Positions 14,874 through 23,532 of a stretch of 24,992 nt of DNA are shown piece after piece. The stretch is from positions 1 to 24,992 of the forward strand of contig CALFSY010000257.1 of NCBI GenBank assembly GCA_937916365.1. The letters run 5' to 3'. Each line of letters begins with the position of its first letter. The stretch's first letter is position 1. The notes beneath the pieces are model-generated. The model was not told the origin of the DNA. It searched no databases and saw nothing but the letters and a program-made list of their open reading frames with translations. The DNA comes from an uncultured Jannaschia sp. (GTDB lineage Bacteria > Pseudomonadota > Alphaproteobacteria > Rhodobacterales > Rhodobacteraceae). A program made the position numbers and the translations under genes.

Positions 14874-16003
14874 CGGATCATGTGGTCAAAGGCCGGTGCC
14901 CTGGGGCCCATCGCCCGATGCAATCCGGTGATGGATTGATCATGCGCATTCGGCCCCGGTTGGCGCGTGTGTCGCGCGATCAGGCGCTGGGGTTGTGCCA
15001 CGCGGCGCTGTCGTTTGGTAGTGGTTTGATCGACCTGACGTCGCGGGGTAATCTGCAACTGCGCGGTGTGGCCGCCCCATCGCATGGGGTGGTGTTAGAT
15101 CACCTTTACCACCTTGGCCTTTTGGATGCCGATGCGGTGGCGGAAGGGCGGCGAAACATCCTGTGCACCCCATTGTGGGCGGTGGGCGACCTGACGCATC
15201 GTTTGCATGATCGGATTGTGGGTGCCTTGCCCACCTTGCCGGATTTGCCCGTGAAAATGGGCGTGGCGGTCGACACCGGCCCCGCCCCGATGTTGCAGGG
15301 GTGTTCCGCCGATTTTCGGTTTGAACGCGATGAAACCGGCGGCTTGATCCTGCGCGCCGATGGGGCCGCCGCCGGATGGCCGATCACAGAGGATGACGCC
15401 GCCGACGCCTTGCGCCAAATGGCACACTGGTTTTTGGGCACCGGCGGGCGTGCAGCGGGCCGGATGGCACGGCATGTGGCACAGGTGAATGTGCCGGTGG
15501 CTTGGGCTACACGCGCTGCGGCACATCCCACCGCACCCGTGCACCCTGGGCACACCACGCTTGGCCCGGCTTATGGCGTGGCATTCGGGCGGGTTGCGGC
15601 ACAAAAACTGGTCGATCTTATCCACCGCAGCGCGGCGCGCGCCGTGCGTGTGACGCCGTGGCGGGTGTTGATCTTAGACCAAGGGCGGCCAATCGCGGAC
15701 GCGCCCGATTTTATCACCGATCCGGATGATCCGGTGTTGCGCGTTCATGCCTGCCCGGGTGCACCACAGTGTGGGGCCGCGCGGGCCGAAACCCATGCCC
15801 TGGCCCGCGCCCTGGCCCCGCATGTGGCCGGTCGGGTGCATGTATCGGGGTGTGCCAAAGGGTGTGCGTTTCCCAAGGCGGCGGATGTGACGTTGGTGGG
15901 GCGAGATAATGATTATTATGATATTATTCACCACGGTGCGCCGTGGGACCGCCCCGCCCACCGCGCCCTGCACAAAGATTATATTTTGGCCGCGATCAGG
16001 TAA
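14870..16003 (+). CDS. cobG: Precorrin-3B synthase CobG
   Basis: CobG is the oxygen-dependent monooxygenase that makes precorrin-3B, the step that defines the aerobic pathway. The 377-residue protein has nitrite/sulfite-reductase-like ferredoxin half-domains (IRPRLARVSRDQALGL, DLTSRGNLQLRGV). The [4Fe-4S] Cys set is C295 and C301 (ACPGAPQC) and C328 and C332 (SGCAKGC). I chose the ATG at 14870, overlapping the cobN stop; an in-frame ATG at 14822 lies inside cobN. The presence of CobG argues against reliance on the alternative CobZ. Confidence 0.93.
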   Translation: MTDHVVKGRCPGAHRPMQSGDGLIMRIRPRLARVSRDQALGLCHAALSFGSGLIDLTSRGNLQLRGVAAPSHGVVLDHLYHLGLLDADAVAEGRRNILCTPLWAVGDLTHRLHDRIVGALPTLPDLPVKMGVAVDTGPAPMLQGCSADFRFERDETGGLILRADGAAAGWPITEDDAADALRQMAHWFLGTGGRAAGRMARHVAQVNVPVAWATRAAAHPTAPVHPGHTTLGPAYGVAFGRVAAQKLVDLIHRSAARAVRVTPWRVLILDQGRPIADAPDFITDPDDPVLRVHACPGAPQCGAARAETHALARALAPHVAGRVHVSGCAKGCAFPKAADVTLVGRDNDYYDIIHHGAPWDRPAHRALHKDYILAAIR

Positions 16004-16006
16004 CCC

Positions 16007-16636
16007 ATGCCCCACACATACGAAACCGACGCCGCCGCGATTTACCGCCAATCCTTTGCCATAATTCGGGCCGAGGCCGATTTGGCGCGATTCTCAGCAG
16101 AGGAGGAACCCGTAGCCGTGCGGATGATCCACGCCGCGGGGATGGTGGGCCTGGCCCCCCATATCGCATTCTCGCCAGGGTTTGCCGCCGCCGCCCGCGC
16201 GGCGTTGGTGGGCGGTGCCCCAATTCTGTGCGACGCGCGCATGGTGAGTGAGGGGATTACACGCGCGCGTTTGCCCGCTGATAACGCGGTTATCTGCACC
16301 CTTCACGCGCCCGATGTGCCCGCACGCGCCGCTGCCCTGGGCACCACGCGATCCGCCGCCGCGCTCGAGCTGTGGCGTCCGCATTTGGACGGCGCGGTGG
16401 TGGCCATTGGCAACGCGCCCACGGCGTTGTTTCATTTGCTAAATATGTTGGACGATCCCACCTGCCCGCGCCCGGCGGCGATCATCGGGTGCCCCGTGGG
16501 GTTTGTCGGCGCGGTCGAAAGCAAGGCGGCCCTATGGGTCGCGCAACCCACGCCATGCTGCATCGTTGAAGGGCGCCTGGGCGGAAGCGCGATTACAGTC
16601 GCCGCCGTCAATGCCTTGGCGAGCCGCACGGAATGA
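16007..16636 (+). CDS. cobH: Precorrin-8X methylmutase CobH
   Basis: CobH moves the methyl group from C11 to C12 to give hydrogenobyrinic acid. The 209-residue protein has the catalytic His in RMIHAAGM (H42, equivalent to His43 of the studied enzyme). Other family signatures are ILCDARMVSEGI, VAIGNAPTALFHLL and IIGCPVGFVGAVESKAAL. It starts three bases after cobG, and its stop overlaps cobI (ATGA). Confidence 0.96.
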   Translation: MPHTYETDAAAIYRQSFAIIRAEADLARFSAEEEPVAVRMIHAAGMVGLAPHIAFSPGFAAAARAALVGGAPILCDARMVSEGITRARLPADNAVICTLHAPDVPARAAALGTTRSAAALELWRPHLDGAVVAIGNAPTALFHLLNMLDDPTCPRPAAIIGCPVGFVGAVESKAALWVAQPTPCCIVEGRLGGSAITVAAVNALASRTE

Positions 16637-17376
16637 CCCTTACGGCTTCAACTGGCACTATCCATGGGGTGGGTTTAGGCCCGGGGGCCCCCGATTTGTT
16701 GAGCGTGCGGGCCGACAGATTGGTGCGCACCGCCCGCCATGTGGCCTATTTCCGCAAGGCGGGCCGCGCGGGCCAGGCCCGCACCATGGTTGCGGGGCTG
16801 CTGCCCACCGGTGCGCGCGAAATCGCGATGGAATATCCCGTCACCACCGAAATTCCGCTGCACGATCCACGATATGCGGCGACCCTGCATGCCTTTTACG
16901 ACGATTGCGCGGGCCGTCTGCGCGCCCTTGTGCACACAGGGCAGGATGTCATTGTTTTGTGCGAGGGCGACCCATTTTTCTATGGCTCTTTCATGCACCT
17001 TTACGACCGGCTGCGCGATGATGTGCCGGTGTCGGTGGTGCCGGCCATCCCGGGGATGGCCGCGGCGTGGGGGGCCACCGGTGTGCCGATCACCTGGGGC
17101 GATGATATTTTAACCGTGTTAATGGGCACACTACCGGCCGAGATATTGGTGCAGCATATGCAGATGGCGGATGCACTGGTTGTAATGAAAATTGGGCGGC
17201 ATTTTGATAAAGTGCGCCATGCGTTGCACACCGCCGGGCGGGCCGATGCCGCTTGGCTAATCGAATATGCGTCTATGCCGGACCAAACGGTGCAACGATT
17301 GACCGATGTTCCCGATGCGGCCAGTGTGCCGTATTTTTCGATCATTGTTGTTCATGGCCAGGGGCGGCGCCCATGA
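16633..17376 (+). CDS. cobI: Precorrin-2 C20-methyltransferase CobI
   Basis: This SAM-dependent enzyme methylates C20 of precorrin-2. The 247-residue protein has the tetrapyrrole-methylase opening GVGLGPGAPDLLSVRADRLV, the cofactor-binding VLCEGDPFFYGSFMHLY and VPAIPGMAAAWGATGVPI. The VALEK-like region and PYFSIIVVHG at the end fit the CobI/CbiL subgroup. It is coupled to cobH and cobJ by ATGA overlaps. Confidence 0.94.
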   Translation: MTLTASTGTIHGVGLGPGAPDLLSVRADRLVRTARHVAYFRKAGRAGQARTMVAGLLPTGAREIAMEYPVTTEIPLHDPRYAATLHAFYDDCAGRLRALVHTGQDVIVLCEGDPFFYGSFMHLYDRLRDDVPVSVVPAIPGMAAAWGATGVPITWGDDILTVLMGTLPAEILVQHMQMADALVVMKIGRHFDKVRHALHTAGRADAAWLIEYASMPDQTVQRLTDVPDAASVPYFSIIVVHGQGRRP

Positions 17377-18125
17377 CCGGCAACGTGACCATCGTTGGGT
17401 TGGGCCCGGGGGCCGAGGCGATGATAACGCCCGAGGTCACGCAAGCCTTGGCCATGGCCACCGATGTTGTAGGCTATGCTCCCTATGTGAATCGCGTGCC
17501 CACACGCCCGGGTTTGACCCGCCACAGCAGCGACAATCGCGCCGAGCTTGCCCGCGCCGGCCACGCGCTTGACATGGGCACGAACGGGCGTCGGGTGGTG
17601 GTGGTCTCTTCGGGTGATCCAGGGGTGTTTGCCATGGCCGCCGCGGTGTTTCAGGCCGTGGAGGCCGGCCCGCCCGCGTGGCGCGGGGTTGAGGTGTGCG
17701 TGTTGCCAGGGATTACGGCGATGCTGGCCGCCGCGGCGCGGGTGGGTGCGCCGCTGGGGCATGATTTTTGCGCGATCAATTTGTCGGACAACCTCAAACC
17801 TTGGGCAGTGATCGAAAAACGCCTGCGGTTGGCGGTGGCGGCGGATTTTGCCATGGCGTTTTACAACCCGCGGTCACAGGCGCGGCCCGACGGCTTTGCC
17901 AAGGTGCTGCGCCTTTTGAATACGGTGTGCGATGATGCCCGCCCGATGGTGTTTGCACGGGCGGTCTCTACCCCGCAAGAACAGATACAGATTGTGCCGC
18001 TGCCCAAGGCCAGGGCCGAAATGGCCGATATGCGCACGGTGGTGATTGTGGGCTCGGCCCAAACACGGGTGATCGACTGTGCCCACGGCCCTATGGTTTA
18101 CACCCCTAGATCGGTGCCGGAATGA
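17373..18125 (+). CDS. cobJ: Precorrin-3B C17-methyltransferase CobJ
   Basis: CobJ methylates C17 and contracts the ring. The 250-residue protein starts MTGNVTIVGLGPGAEAMITPEV and carries VVVVSSGDPGVFAMAAAVFQ, CVLPGITAMLAAAARVGAPLG, FAMAFYNPRSQAR and VVIVGSAQTRVI, all CobJ-type. I chose the ATG at 17373, overlapping the cobI stop; the frame is open further upstream from 17253, but that region is cobI. The last 28 bases overlap the tail of the convergent cobK. Confidence 0.95.
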   Translation: MTGNVTIVGLGPGAEAMITPEVTQALAMATDVVGYAPYVNRVPTRPGLTRHSSDNRAELARAGHALDMGTNGRRVVVVSSGDPGVFAMAAAVFQAVEAGPPAWRGVEVCVLPGITAMLAAAARVGAPLGHDFCAINLSDNLKPWAVIEKRLRLAVAADFAMAFYNPRSQARPDGFAKVLRLLNTVCDDARPMVFARAVSTPQEQIQIVPLPKARAEMADMRTVVIVGSAQTRVIDCAHGPMVYTPRSVPE

Positions 18126-18862
18126 GACAGCCATGCCAACACCGCATCAACATCGTGCACCTGCGCAGGGTAGGGCGCGTCTGGCAGCGCCGGTTGATCA
18201 ATCATCACCACGGGCAGCCCCAACCGCCGTGCCGCCGTGATTTTGGCATAAGCGCCCGCGCCGCCACTGTTTTTTGCGACAATAAGGTCAATGCCATGGG
18301 TGTGCATCAACGCCATATCGCCCTCTACCGTGAATGGCCCGCGCGACACGATCACATGGTGATGCGGGAAAGATGGCGGTTTATCCGGCGGATCAACCAG
18401 ACGCAGCAGGTAGAAATGTTGCGGATTGACCGTAAAATCGGCCAGGTGCATGCGCCCCACGGCCAACATCACGCGGCGTGGGGCACCATTCAGCGCGGCA
18501 ACAGCGGCGGGAATGTCGTGCACGGCTGTCCACCTGTCACCGTCTTGGCGGGCCCATGGTGGCCGGGTCAGCGCGATCAGGGGGATGCCCACTTGGGCGC
18601 AGGCCCGGGTGGCATTGTGGCTGATGCGCACGGCAAAGGGATGGGTGGCATCAATCACATCGGTGATGTAATGCGCGCGCAAATAAGCCGCCAAGCCGGC
18701 CACCCCGCCAAACCCGCCCACACGTTGCGGCAGGGCCGTGCGTTTGGGCCGCGCCACGCGCCCCGCCAAAGACACGGTGCCGCGCACCCCCTTGGCGGCA
18801 ATGGCCTGCGCCAACACTGTTGCCTCAACCGTACCACCAAGGATCAAAAGGTGCTGCGCCAT
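18098..18862 (-). CDS. cobK: Precorrin-6A reductase CobK, inverted within the cob cluster
   Basis: CobK uses NADPH to reduce precorrin-6A. The 254-residue protein begins MAQHLLILGGTVEATVLAQAI and carries the family motifs VIDATHPFAVRISHNATRA, MLAVGRM, VIVSRGPFTVEGDMALM and IVAKNSGGAGAYAKITAARR. It lies on the minus strand between cobJ and cobL. The start codon (18862-18860) shares two bases with the cobL ATG (18861-18863), and the 3' end overlaps cobJ by 28 bases. Its promoter and ribosome site (a G-run near 18869-18875) must therefore lie inside cobL. It cannot belong to the main riboswitch-controlled transcript. An in-frame start at 18910 lies inside cobL and is less likely. Confidence 0.94.
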   Translation of the reverse strand: MAQHLLILGGTVEATVLAQAIAAKGVRGTVSLAGRVARPKRTALPQRVGGFGGVAGLAAYLRAHYITDVIDATHPFAVRISHNATRACAQVGIPLIALTRPPWARQDGDRWTAVHDIPAAVAALNGAPRRVMLAVGRMHLADFTVNPQHFYLLRLVDPPDKPPSFPHHHVIVSRGPFTVEGDMALMHTHGIDLIVAKNSGGAGAYAKITAARRLGLPVVMIDQPALPDAPYPAQVHDVDAVLAWLSHSGTDLGV

Positions 18863-20054
18863 GTCTAACCCCCCCTGGTTGACGATTGTTGGCATTGGTG
18901 AAGATGGCATTGCGGGCCTGTCACCGGCAAGTCAAGCGGCATTAAACGCAGCGGCGGTTATTATGGGCCCGCCGCGCCATTTGGCGATGGTGCCCCAAAC
19001 CGCCGCAACCCATGTGGAATGGCCGGTGCCGTTTGACGATGGCCTTCCGATCCTAAAAAACTTGCACGGGCAAAGGGTTGTGGTTTTGGCCTCGGGCAAT
19101 CCATTCTGGTTTGGGGTGGGCCGCGTGATTGCGCGCCATTTTGCGCCCACGGAATGGGTGGCGTATCCCGCCCCGTCAACCTTTGCACTGGCCGCCGCGC
19201 GCCTGGGGTGGCCGTTGGAACGCACGGTGTGCCTGGGCCTACATGCCGCACCCATGGCCCAAATGCGTCCGCATTTGGCGCCAGGTATGCGGTTGATCGT
19301 TCTGGTGCGCGACGGGGCAGCGGTTGCGGAACTGGCCACCTATCTTACGACCTTGGGGTTTGGGGATAGCGATTTGGCGGTGTTCGCACGACTGGGCGGG
19401 CCAAGGGAACGGCGCGCCGATGTGGCGGCAAAATCCCTGCGCGGGTCATTCGCGCACCCGGTTTGCGTGGGGGTTACGGTTGCGGGGCAGGGCGCGGTGG
19501 TGCCTGTGGCCAGTGGCCGGGAAGACGCGCTGTTTGACCATGATGGACAAATTACCAAACGCCCGATCCGTGCGATCACGTTATCAACCCTTGCGCCGCG
19601 CCCCTTTGAACATCTGTGGGATATTGGCGGCGGCTCTGGGGCCATCGCCATTGAATGGGCCTTGGCCCACCCCACCACTCGCGCCACGTGTCTTGAGGCG
19701 CGCGCCGATCGTGCCACGCGGATTGCACAAAACGCCGCAACGTTTGGCGTGGCAGATCGGGTGAGTGTGGTCACGGGCCACGCGCCCGAGGGGTTGGTGG
19801 GTCTGCCCACACCACAGGCCGTTTTTGTGGGTGGGGGGATGTCAGAGGCGATGTTGACCTATCTGCGCGATAACGTGGCCGCACGCCTGGTCGCCAATGC
19901 CGTAACGTTGGAGACCGAGGCAGTGTTGGCCCGTTGGCACGCGCGGATGGGTGGATCACTGATGCGCATCGCCCTGTCAGAGGCCAAACCATTAGGCCCG
20001 AAACATGGTTGGCACAGCGCCTATCCCGTGGTGCAGTGGCGCGTGACGTTATGA
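18861..20054 (+). CDS. cobL: Precorrin-6Y C5,15-methyltransferase (decarboxylating) CobL
   Basis: CobL methylates C5 and C15 and decarboxylates the C12 acetate. The 397-residue protein is the usual two-domain fusion: an N-terminal CbiE-like methylase (LTIVGIGEDGIAGLSPAS, VVVLASGNPFWFGVG, YPAPSTFALAAARLGWPLE) and a C-terminal CbiT-like Rossmann methylase (LWDIGGGSGAIAIEWALA from residue 252). I chose the ATG at 18861 with AAGGTG about seven bases upstream; that ribosome site lies in the antisense of cobK. The stop overlaps cobE (ATGA at 20051). Confidence 0.95.
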   Translation: MSNPPWLTIVGIGEDGIAGLSPASQAALNAAAVIMGPPRHLAMVPQTAATHVEWPVPFDDGLPILKNLHGQRVVVLASGNPFWFGVGRVIARHFAPTEWVAYPAPSTFALAAARLGWPLERTVCLGLHAAPMAQMRPHLAPGMRLIVLVRDGAAVAELATYLTTLGFGDSDLAVFARLGGPRERRADVAAKSLRGSFAHPVCVGVTVAGQGAVVPVASGREDALFDHDGQITKRPIRAITLSTLAPRPFEHLWDIGGGSGAIAIEWALAHPTTRATCLEARADRATRIAQNAATFGVADRVSVVTGHAPEGLVGLPTPQAVFVGGGMSEAMLTYLRDNVAARLVANAVTLETEAVLARWHARMGGSLMRIALSEAKPLGPKHGWHSAYPVVQWRVTL

Positions 20055-20413
20055 TCGTCGCCGGTTTTGGATTTCGACAGGGCGTGCCCCACGATAGTCT
20101 GGCCGAGGCATTTGCCCGTGCCGCAGCGGGGCACAGCGTGGATCGCTTGGCCACCCTGGCCACAAAAGCCGAAGATCTTGCCGCGTTTGCCCGCGCATTG
20201 GGCCGCCCCCTGATGATGATCAATGCCGTTGCGATGCAACAGCAAACCACATTAAGCCGATCACAGGTCAGCCTGGCCCACAAAGGCACCGGCAGCGTGG
20301 CCGAGGCCACGGCGTTGGCCGCGGCGGGGGCAGGGGCCTATCTGTTGGGCCCACGCGTTATTTCGACCGATGGGATGGCCACATGCGCACTGGCAAAGGG
20401 GGGCGATAAATGA
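20051..20413 (+). CDS. cobE: Cobalamin biosynthesis protein CobE
   Basis: This 120-residue protein has the CobE/CbiG C-terminal fold: MIVAGFGFRQGVPHDSL, LATKAEDLAAFARALGRPL, SLAHKGTGSVAEATALAAAG and a closing STDGMATCALAKG. CobE is needed for the aerobic pathway, but its precise role is unsettled; binding of a precorrin intermediate has been suggested. I chose the ATG overlapping the cobL stop; an upstream in-frame start at 19934 lies inside cobL. It overlaps cobM by ATGA at 20410. Confidence 0.9.
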   Translation: MIVAGFGFRQGVPHDSLAEAFARAAAGHSVDRLATLATKAEDLAAFARALGRPLMMINAVAMQQQTTLSRSQVSLAHKGTGSVAEATALAAAGAGAYLLGPRVISTDGMATCALAKGGDK

Positions 20414-21204
20414 CCGTGCATTTTATTGGTGCGGGGCCGGGGGCGCCCGATTTACTGACGCTGCGGGGGCGCGACATTATCGCGGCCTGTCCAGTGTGCC
20501 TTTATGCCGGATCATTGGTGCCCCGCGCGGTTTTGGCCCATTGCCCCAAGGACGCGCGGATCGTCAACACCGCGCCGATGGATTTAGACACGATTATGGC
20601 CGAGATCCACGCGGCAACGGCCCTGGGCCATGATGTTGCGCGGCTTCATTCCGGCGATCTATCGGTGTGGTCGGCGATGGGCGAACAACTGCGCCGTTTG
20701 CGGGCCGCGCGCATTGCCTTTACCGTCACCCCCGGTGTGCCCGCCTTTGCCGCCGCCGCCGCGGCAATCGGGGCGGAATTAACGCTGCCCGGGGTGGTGC
20801 AATCGGTCGTGTTGACGCGCACGGGTGGGCGGGCCTCTCCCATGCCGGAGGGGGAGGCGCTGACCGCCTTTGCCGCCACGCGTGCGACGTTGGCCATCCA
20901 TCTGTCGATCCAAAACCTAGATCAGATTGTGGCCGATCTAACCCCCGCCTATGGCGCGGATTGCCCCGCTGCGGTGGTTTATCGCGCCAGTTGGCCAGAT
21001 CAGCGGATTATTCGCGCGACCCTAGGCACCCTGCGCGCGGCGATGGACCCAAAAATTGACCGCACGGCATTGATTCTAGTGGGCCCTGTTTTGGGGGCCG
21101 AGGATTTCGGCGAAAGCCGCCTTTACGCCCCCGATTACGACCGCCGCTATCGCCCGCAATCGGCAGGCAGCCCTTGGGCCGAATGGAACGATAGCGATGA
21201 CTGA
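20410..21204 (+). CDS. cobM: Precorrin-4 C11-methyltransferase CobM
   Basis: CobM methylates C11 to give precorrin-5. The 264-residue protein has VHFIGAGPGAPDLLTLRGRD, VCLYAGSLVPRAVL, RLHSGDLSVWSAMGEQ, VTPGVPAFAAAAAAIGAELT and VVYRASWPDQRI, a diagnostic set for CobM/CbiF. It is coupled to cobE upstream and overlaps cobB by eight bases downstream. Confidence 0.96.
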   Translation: MTVHFIGAGPGAPDLLTLRGRDIIAACPVCLYAGSLVPRAVLAHCPKDARIVNTAPMDLDTIMAEIHAATALGHDVARLHSGDLSVWSAMGEQLRRLRAARIAFTVTPGVPAFAAAAAAIGAELTLPGVVQSVVLTRTGGRASPMPEGEALTAFAATRATLAIHLSIQNLDQIVADLTPAYGADCPAAVVYRASWPDQRIIRATLGTLRAAMDPKIDRTALILVGPVLGAEDFGESRLYAPDYDRRYRPQSAGSPWAEWNDSDD

Positions 21205-22537
21205 TCCATCGCCCCAGACCATCGCGGCAACACCGCCTGGGGTGGTAATTTCTGCGCCCAGTTCGGGCACGGGCAAAACCACCGTGATGTTGGGCCTTTT
21301 GCGTGCGTTGGCCGATGATGGCCTCACCGTGCAACCGTTCAAAAGCGGCCCGGATTACATTGATCCGGCGTTTCATTTTGCAGCTGCGGGGCGCGCATCG
21401 TTTAACCTGGATACCTGGGCGATGGATGCCGGTTTGCTGGGCACCATTGCCGCCCAGGCGGGCCTGGCGGATATGTGCGTTGCCGAAGGGTCCATGGGCC
21501 TGTTTGACGGGGTGGCGACACGGGGGCAAACGGGGTTTGGGTCCACCGCCGAAACCGCGCGGCTGCTGGGATGGCCGGTGGTGTTGGTTGTGGATGTGGG
21601 CGGGCAGGCCCAATCGGCGGCGGCCACCGCGCTGGGCTTTCGCACGTATGCCCCCGACTTGCCCTTTGCAGGGGTGATTTTGAACCGCGTAGCCAGCCCA
21701 CGGCACGAACGCTTAGCACGATTGGGCATGGAACACGCCGGTATCCCCGTGTTGGGCGCGTTGCCACGACGGGGGGATTTGGCCCTACCCGAACGGCATT
21801 TGGGCCTGATACAGGCGGTCGAACACCCCGATCTTGAGGCTGCGATCACGGCTTATGCCGCGTTTTTGCGCGCTCATGTTGATTTAGAGCGCCTGAAATC
21901 CGCCGCCCGTTCCCTTGCACCGCCCCCTCCGGGCCCATGGCCCCCTCCACCCGCACAGCGCATTGCCCTGGCCCAGGATGCAGCGTTTTCCTTTACCTAT
22001 CCGCATCTGTTGGCGGGGTGGCGCACAGCAGGCGCCGAAATCTTGCCATTTTCCCCCCTGACTGATGAGCCGCCCGCCCGGGATGCCGATCTGGTGTGGT
22101 TGCCGGGGGGATACCCCGAACTGCACGCGGTGCGTTTGGCGGCGGCAACAACATTTCACAACGGCCTGCGCACCCATGCGCAAACACGGCCCGTGCATGG
22201 CGAATGCGGGGGGTATATGGTGCTGGGTCAGGCCCTGGTCGATAAAGCGGGCACATCACACAAAATGGCCGGCCTTTTGGGGTTGGTGACCAGCTACGCA
22301 AACCGCAAATTCCATTTGGGGTATCGCCGGGCGGTGTTGCGTGCGCCGATGCCTGGTTTTGGGGGCGGGCACGCATTGCGCGGGCATGAATTTCATTATT
22401 CCACCATCGTTGATCAACCCGATGCCCCCTTGGCCGATGTTACCGACGCCGACGGCACGCCCGTGGCAGAAACAGGATCACACCGTGGGCACGTTACCGG
22501 CACCTTTTTCCATCTGATCGCCGCGGACTTGCCATGA
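21197..22537 (+). CDS. cobB: Hydrogenobyrinic/cobyrinic acid a,c-diamide synthase CobB
   Basis: CobB amidates the a and c side chains using glutamine and ATP. The 446-residue protein has an N-terminal dethiobiotin-synthetase-like ATPase with P-loop APSSGTGKTT (residues 20-29) and PFKSGPDYIDPAFH. The C-terminal class I glutaminase domain carries WLPGGYPELHA and the catalytic Cys337 in HGECGGYMVLG, with GHEFHYST near the end. In the aerobic pathway its product is the substrate of CobNST. It overlaps cobM and cobA. Confidence 0.96.
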   Translation: MTDPSPQTIAATPPGVVISAPSSGTGKTTVMLGLLRALADDGLTVQPFKSGPDYIDPAFHFAAAGRASFNLDTWAMDAGLLGTIAAQAGLADMCVAEGSMGLFDGVATRGQTGFGSTAETARLLGWPVVLVVDVGGQAQSAAATALGFRTYAPDLPFAGVILNRVASPRHERLARLGMEHAGIPVLGALPRRGDLALPERHLGLIQAVEHPDLEAAITAYAAFLRAHVDLERLKSAARSLAPPPPGPWPPPPAQRIALAQDAAFSFTYPHLLAGWRTAGAEILPFSPLTDEPPARDADLVWLPGGYPELHAVRLAAATTFHNGLRTHAQTRPVHGECGGYMVLGQALVDKAGTSHKMAGLLGLVTSYANRKFHLGYRRAVLRAPMPGFGGGHALRGHEFHYSTIVDQPDAPLADVTDADGTPVAETGSHRGHVTGTFFHLIAADLP

Positions 22538-23253
22538 CAGGTTTCGTCAGTTTCGTGGGCTCAGGCCCCGGTGATCCGGAGCTGTTGACCCTCAAGGCGG
22601 TTGACCGGCTCAAGCATGCTGATGCGGTGTTGTTTGACGATCTGTCCTCTGGCCCGATCTTGGGCTATGCAAAGGCCGGGGCCGATTTGGTGGGGGTGGG
22701 TAAACGGGCCGGGCGACCATCACCCAAACAAAACCACGTTAGCCGCCTGTTGATCGATTATGCGCAGGCGGGGCAGCGCGTTGTGCGGCTGAAATCCGGC
22801 GATGGCGGCATATTCGGGCGGCTGGAAGAGGAGATTTTCGCCCTGAAAGAGGCCAGTATCGGGTTTGAGATCATTCCCGGTGTGCCCTCGGCCTGCGCGG
22901 CGGCGGCGGCGGCGGGAATGCCCCTAACCCGGCGCTTAACGGCGCGACGGGTGCAGTTTGTGACCGGCCATGACACGCGTGGTGACCTGCCCCATGACCT
23001 GAACCTACCCGCCTTGGCCGACCCAGAGGCCACAACTGTCGTGTTCATGGGCCAACGCACATTTCCCGCCCTGGCCAACCGGTTGATCGCCCATGGATTA
23101 CCGGCGGATACCCCGGCCCTGTGGGCCAAGGCGGTTTCCACGCCTGCGCAAGAATTGTGCTGCATGACGGTCAAAACCTTGGCCGATCGTTTGGCGCATA
23201 GCGTGGGCGATGCCCCGGCGTTGATTCTTTATGGTCCGCTTGCGGATGTGTAG
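22534..23253 (+). CDS. cobA: Uroporphyrinogen-III C-methyltransferase CobA (SUMT)
   Basis: CobA makes precorrin-2 from uroporphyrinogen III, the entry step to the corrin branch. The 239-residue protein is a stand-alone SUMT with no CysG siroheme module. Signatures are VGSGPGDPELLTLKAV, LVGVGKRAGRPSPKQ, RLKSGDGGIFGRLEEEI and IIPGVPSACAAAAAAGMPLT. The RLKSGDGGIFGR stretch differs from the common RLKGGDPFVFGR. It overlaps cobB by four bases and is the last gene before the second riboswitch. Confidence 0.94.
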   Translation: MTGFVSFVGSGPGDPELLTLKAVDRLKHADAVLFDDLSSGPILGYAKAGADLVGVGKRAGRPSPKQNHVSRLLIDYAQAGQRVVRLKSGDGGIFGRLEEEIFALKEASIGFEIIPGVPSACAAAAAAGMPLTRRLTARRVQFVTGHDTRGDLPHDLNLPALADPEATTVVFMGQRTFPALANRLIAHGLPADTPALWAKAVSTPAQELCCMTVKTLADRLAHSVGDAPALILYGPLADV

Positions 23254-23271
23254 ATGTCGTTTATGGGCTTG

Positions 23272-23280
23272 TGCTATATC
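23272..23280 (+). promoter_or_regulatory. Possible extended -10 promoter ahead of the second riboswitch
   Basis: TG-C-TATATC at 23272-23280 looks like an extended -10 element about 24 bases before the riboswitch. No good -35 is seen at the usual spacing. Whether the riboswitch has its own promoter or is reached by read-through from cobA is open. Confidence 0.3.
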
Positions 23281-23303
23281 GCCCATCCTGACACGAATGG
23301 GGC

Positions 23304-23465
23304 GACGGTGATCGCCCACAGGCGATTGAAAAGGGAATCGGGTGAAATGCCCGGACTGCCCCCGCAACTGTAAGCGGAGAGGGAGCCGAAACAACACCAC
23401 TGGCCCAACACAGGGCTGGGAAGGTTCGGTGTGCCGATGATCCGCAAGTCAGGAAACCTGCCGTC
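23304..23465 (+). ncRNA. Cobalamin riboswitch upstream of cbiM
   Basis: All hallmark elements of the common cobalamin class are visible in order: P1 GACGG/CCGTC (23304-23308 with 23461-23465), TTGAAAAGGGAAT, GGGTGAAATGCCCGG, CTGCCCCCGCAACTGTAAG, CCACTGG near 23398, GGGAAGG near 23418 and the B12 box AAGTCAGGAAACCTGCC. It is much closer to consensus than the riboswitch at 9840. It would reduce CbiM (and possibly CobF) expression when cobalamin is plentiful. Confidence 0.96.
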
Positions 23466-23499
23466 TGAAACATAACCAACGGCCACGGGCCGACCAAAC

Positions 23500-23518
23500 C
23501 CTTGCCGGGTGGGCAAGG
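23500..23518 (+). promoter_or_regulatory. Expression-platform hairpin abutting the cbiM ribosome site
   Basis: CCTTGCC (23500-23506) pairs with GGCAAGG (23512-23518) around a five-base loop. The 3' arm runs directly into GGAAGGAG, the cbiM ribosome binding site, so the stem could occlude translation initiation. This suggests translational rather than purely transcriptional control; no T-run follows. Confidence 0.6.
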
Positions 23519-23532
23519 AAGGAGACATAGAT

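Noticed and set aside
18122..18868. Open frame of 248 codons on the plus strand between cobJ and cobL
   Set aside because: It is the exact antisense of cobK, whose protein has clear precorrin-6A reductase motifs; the plus-strand translation is His/Arg-rich with no family resemblance.
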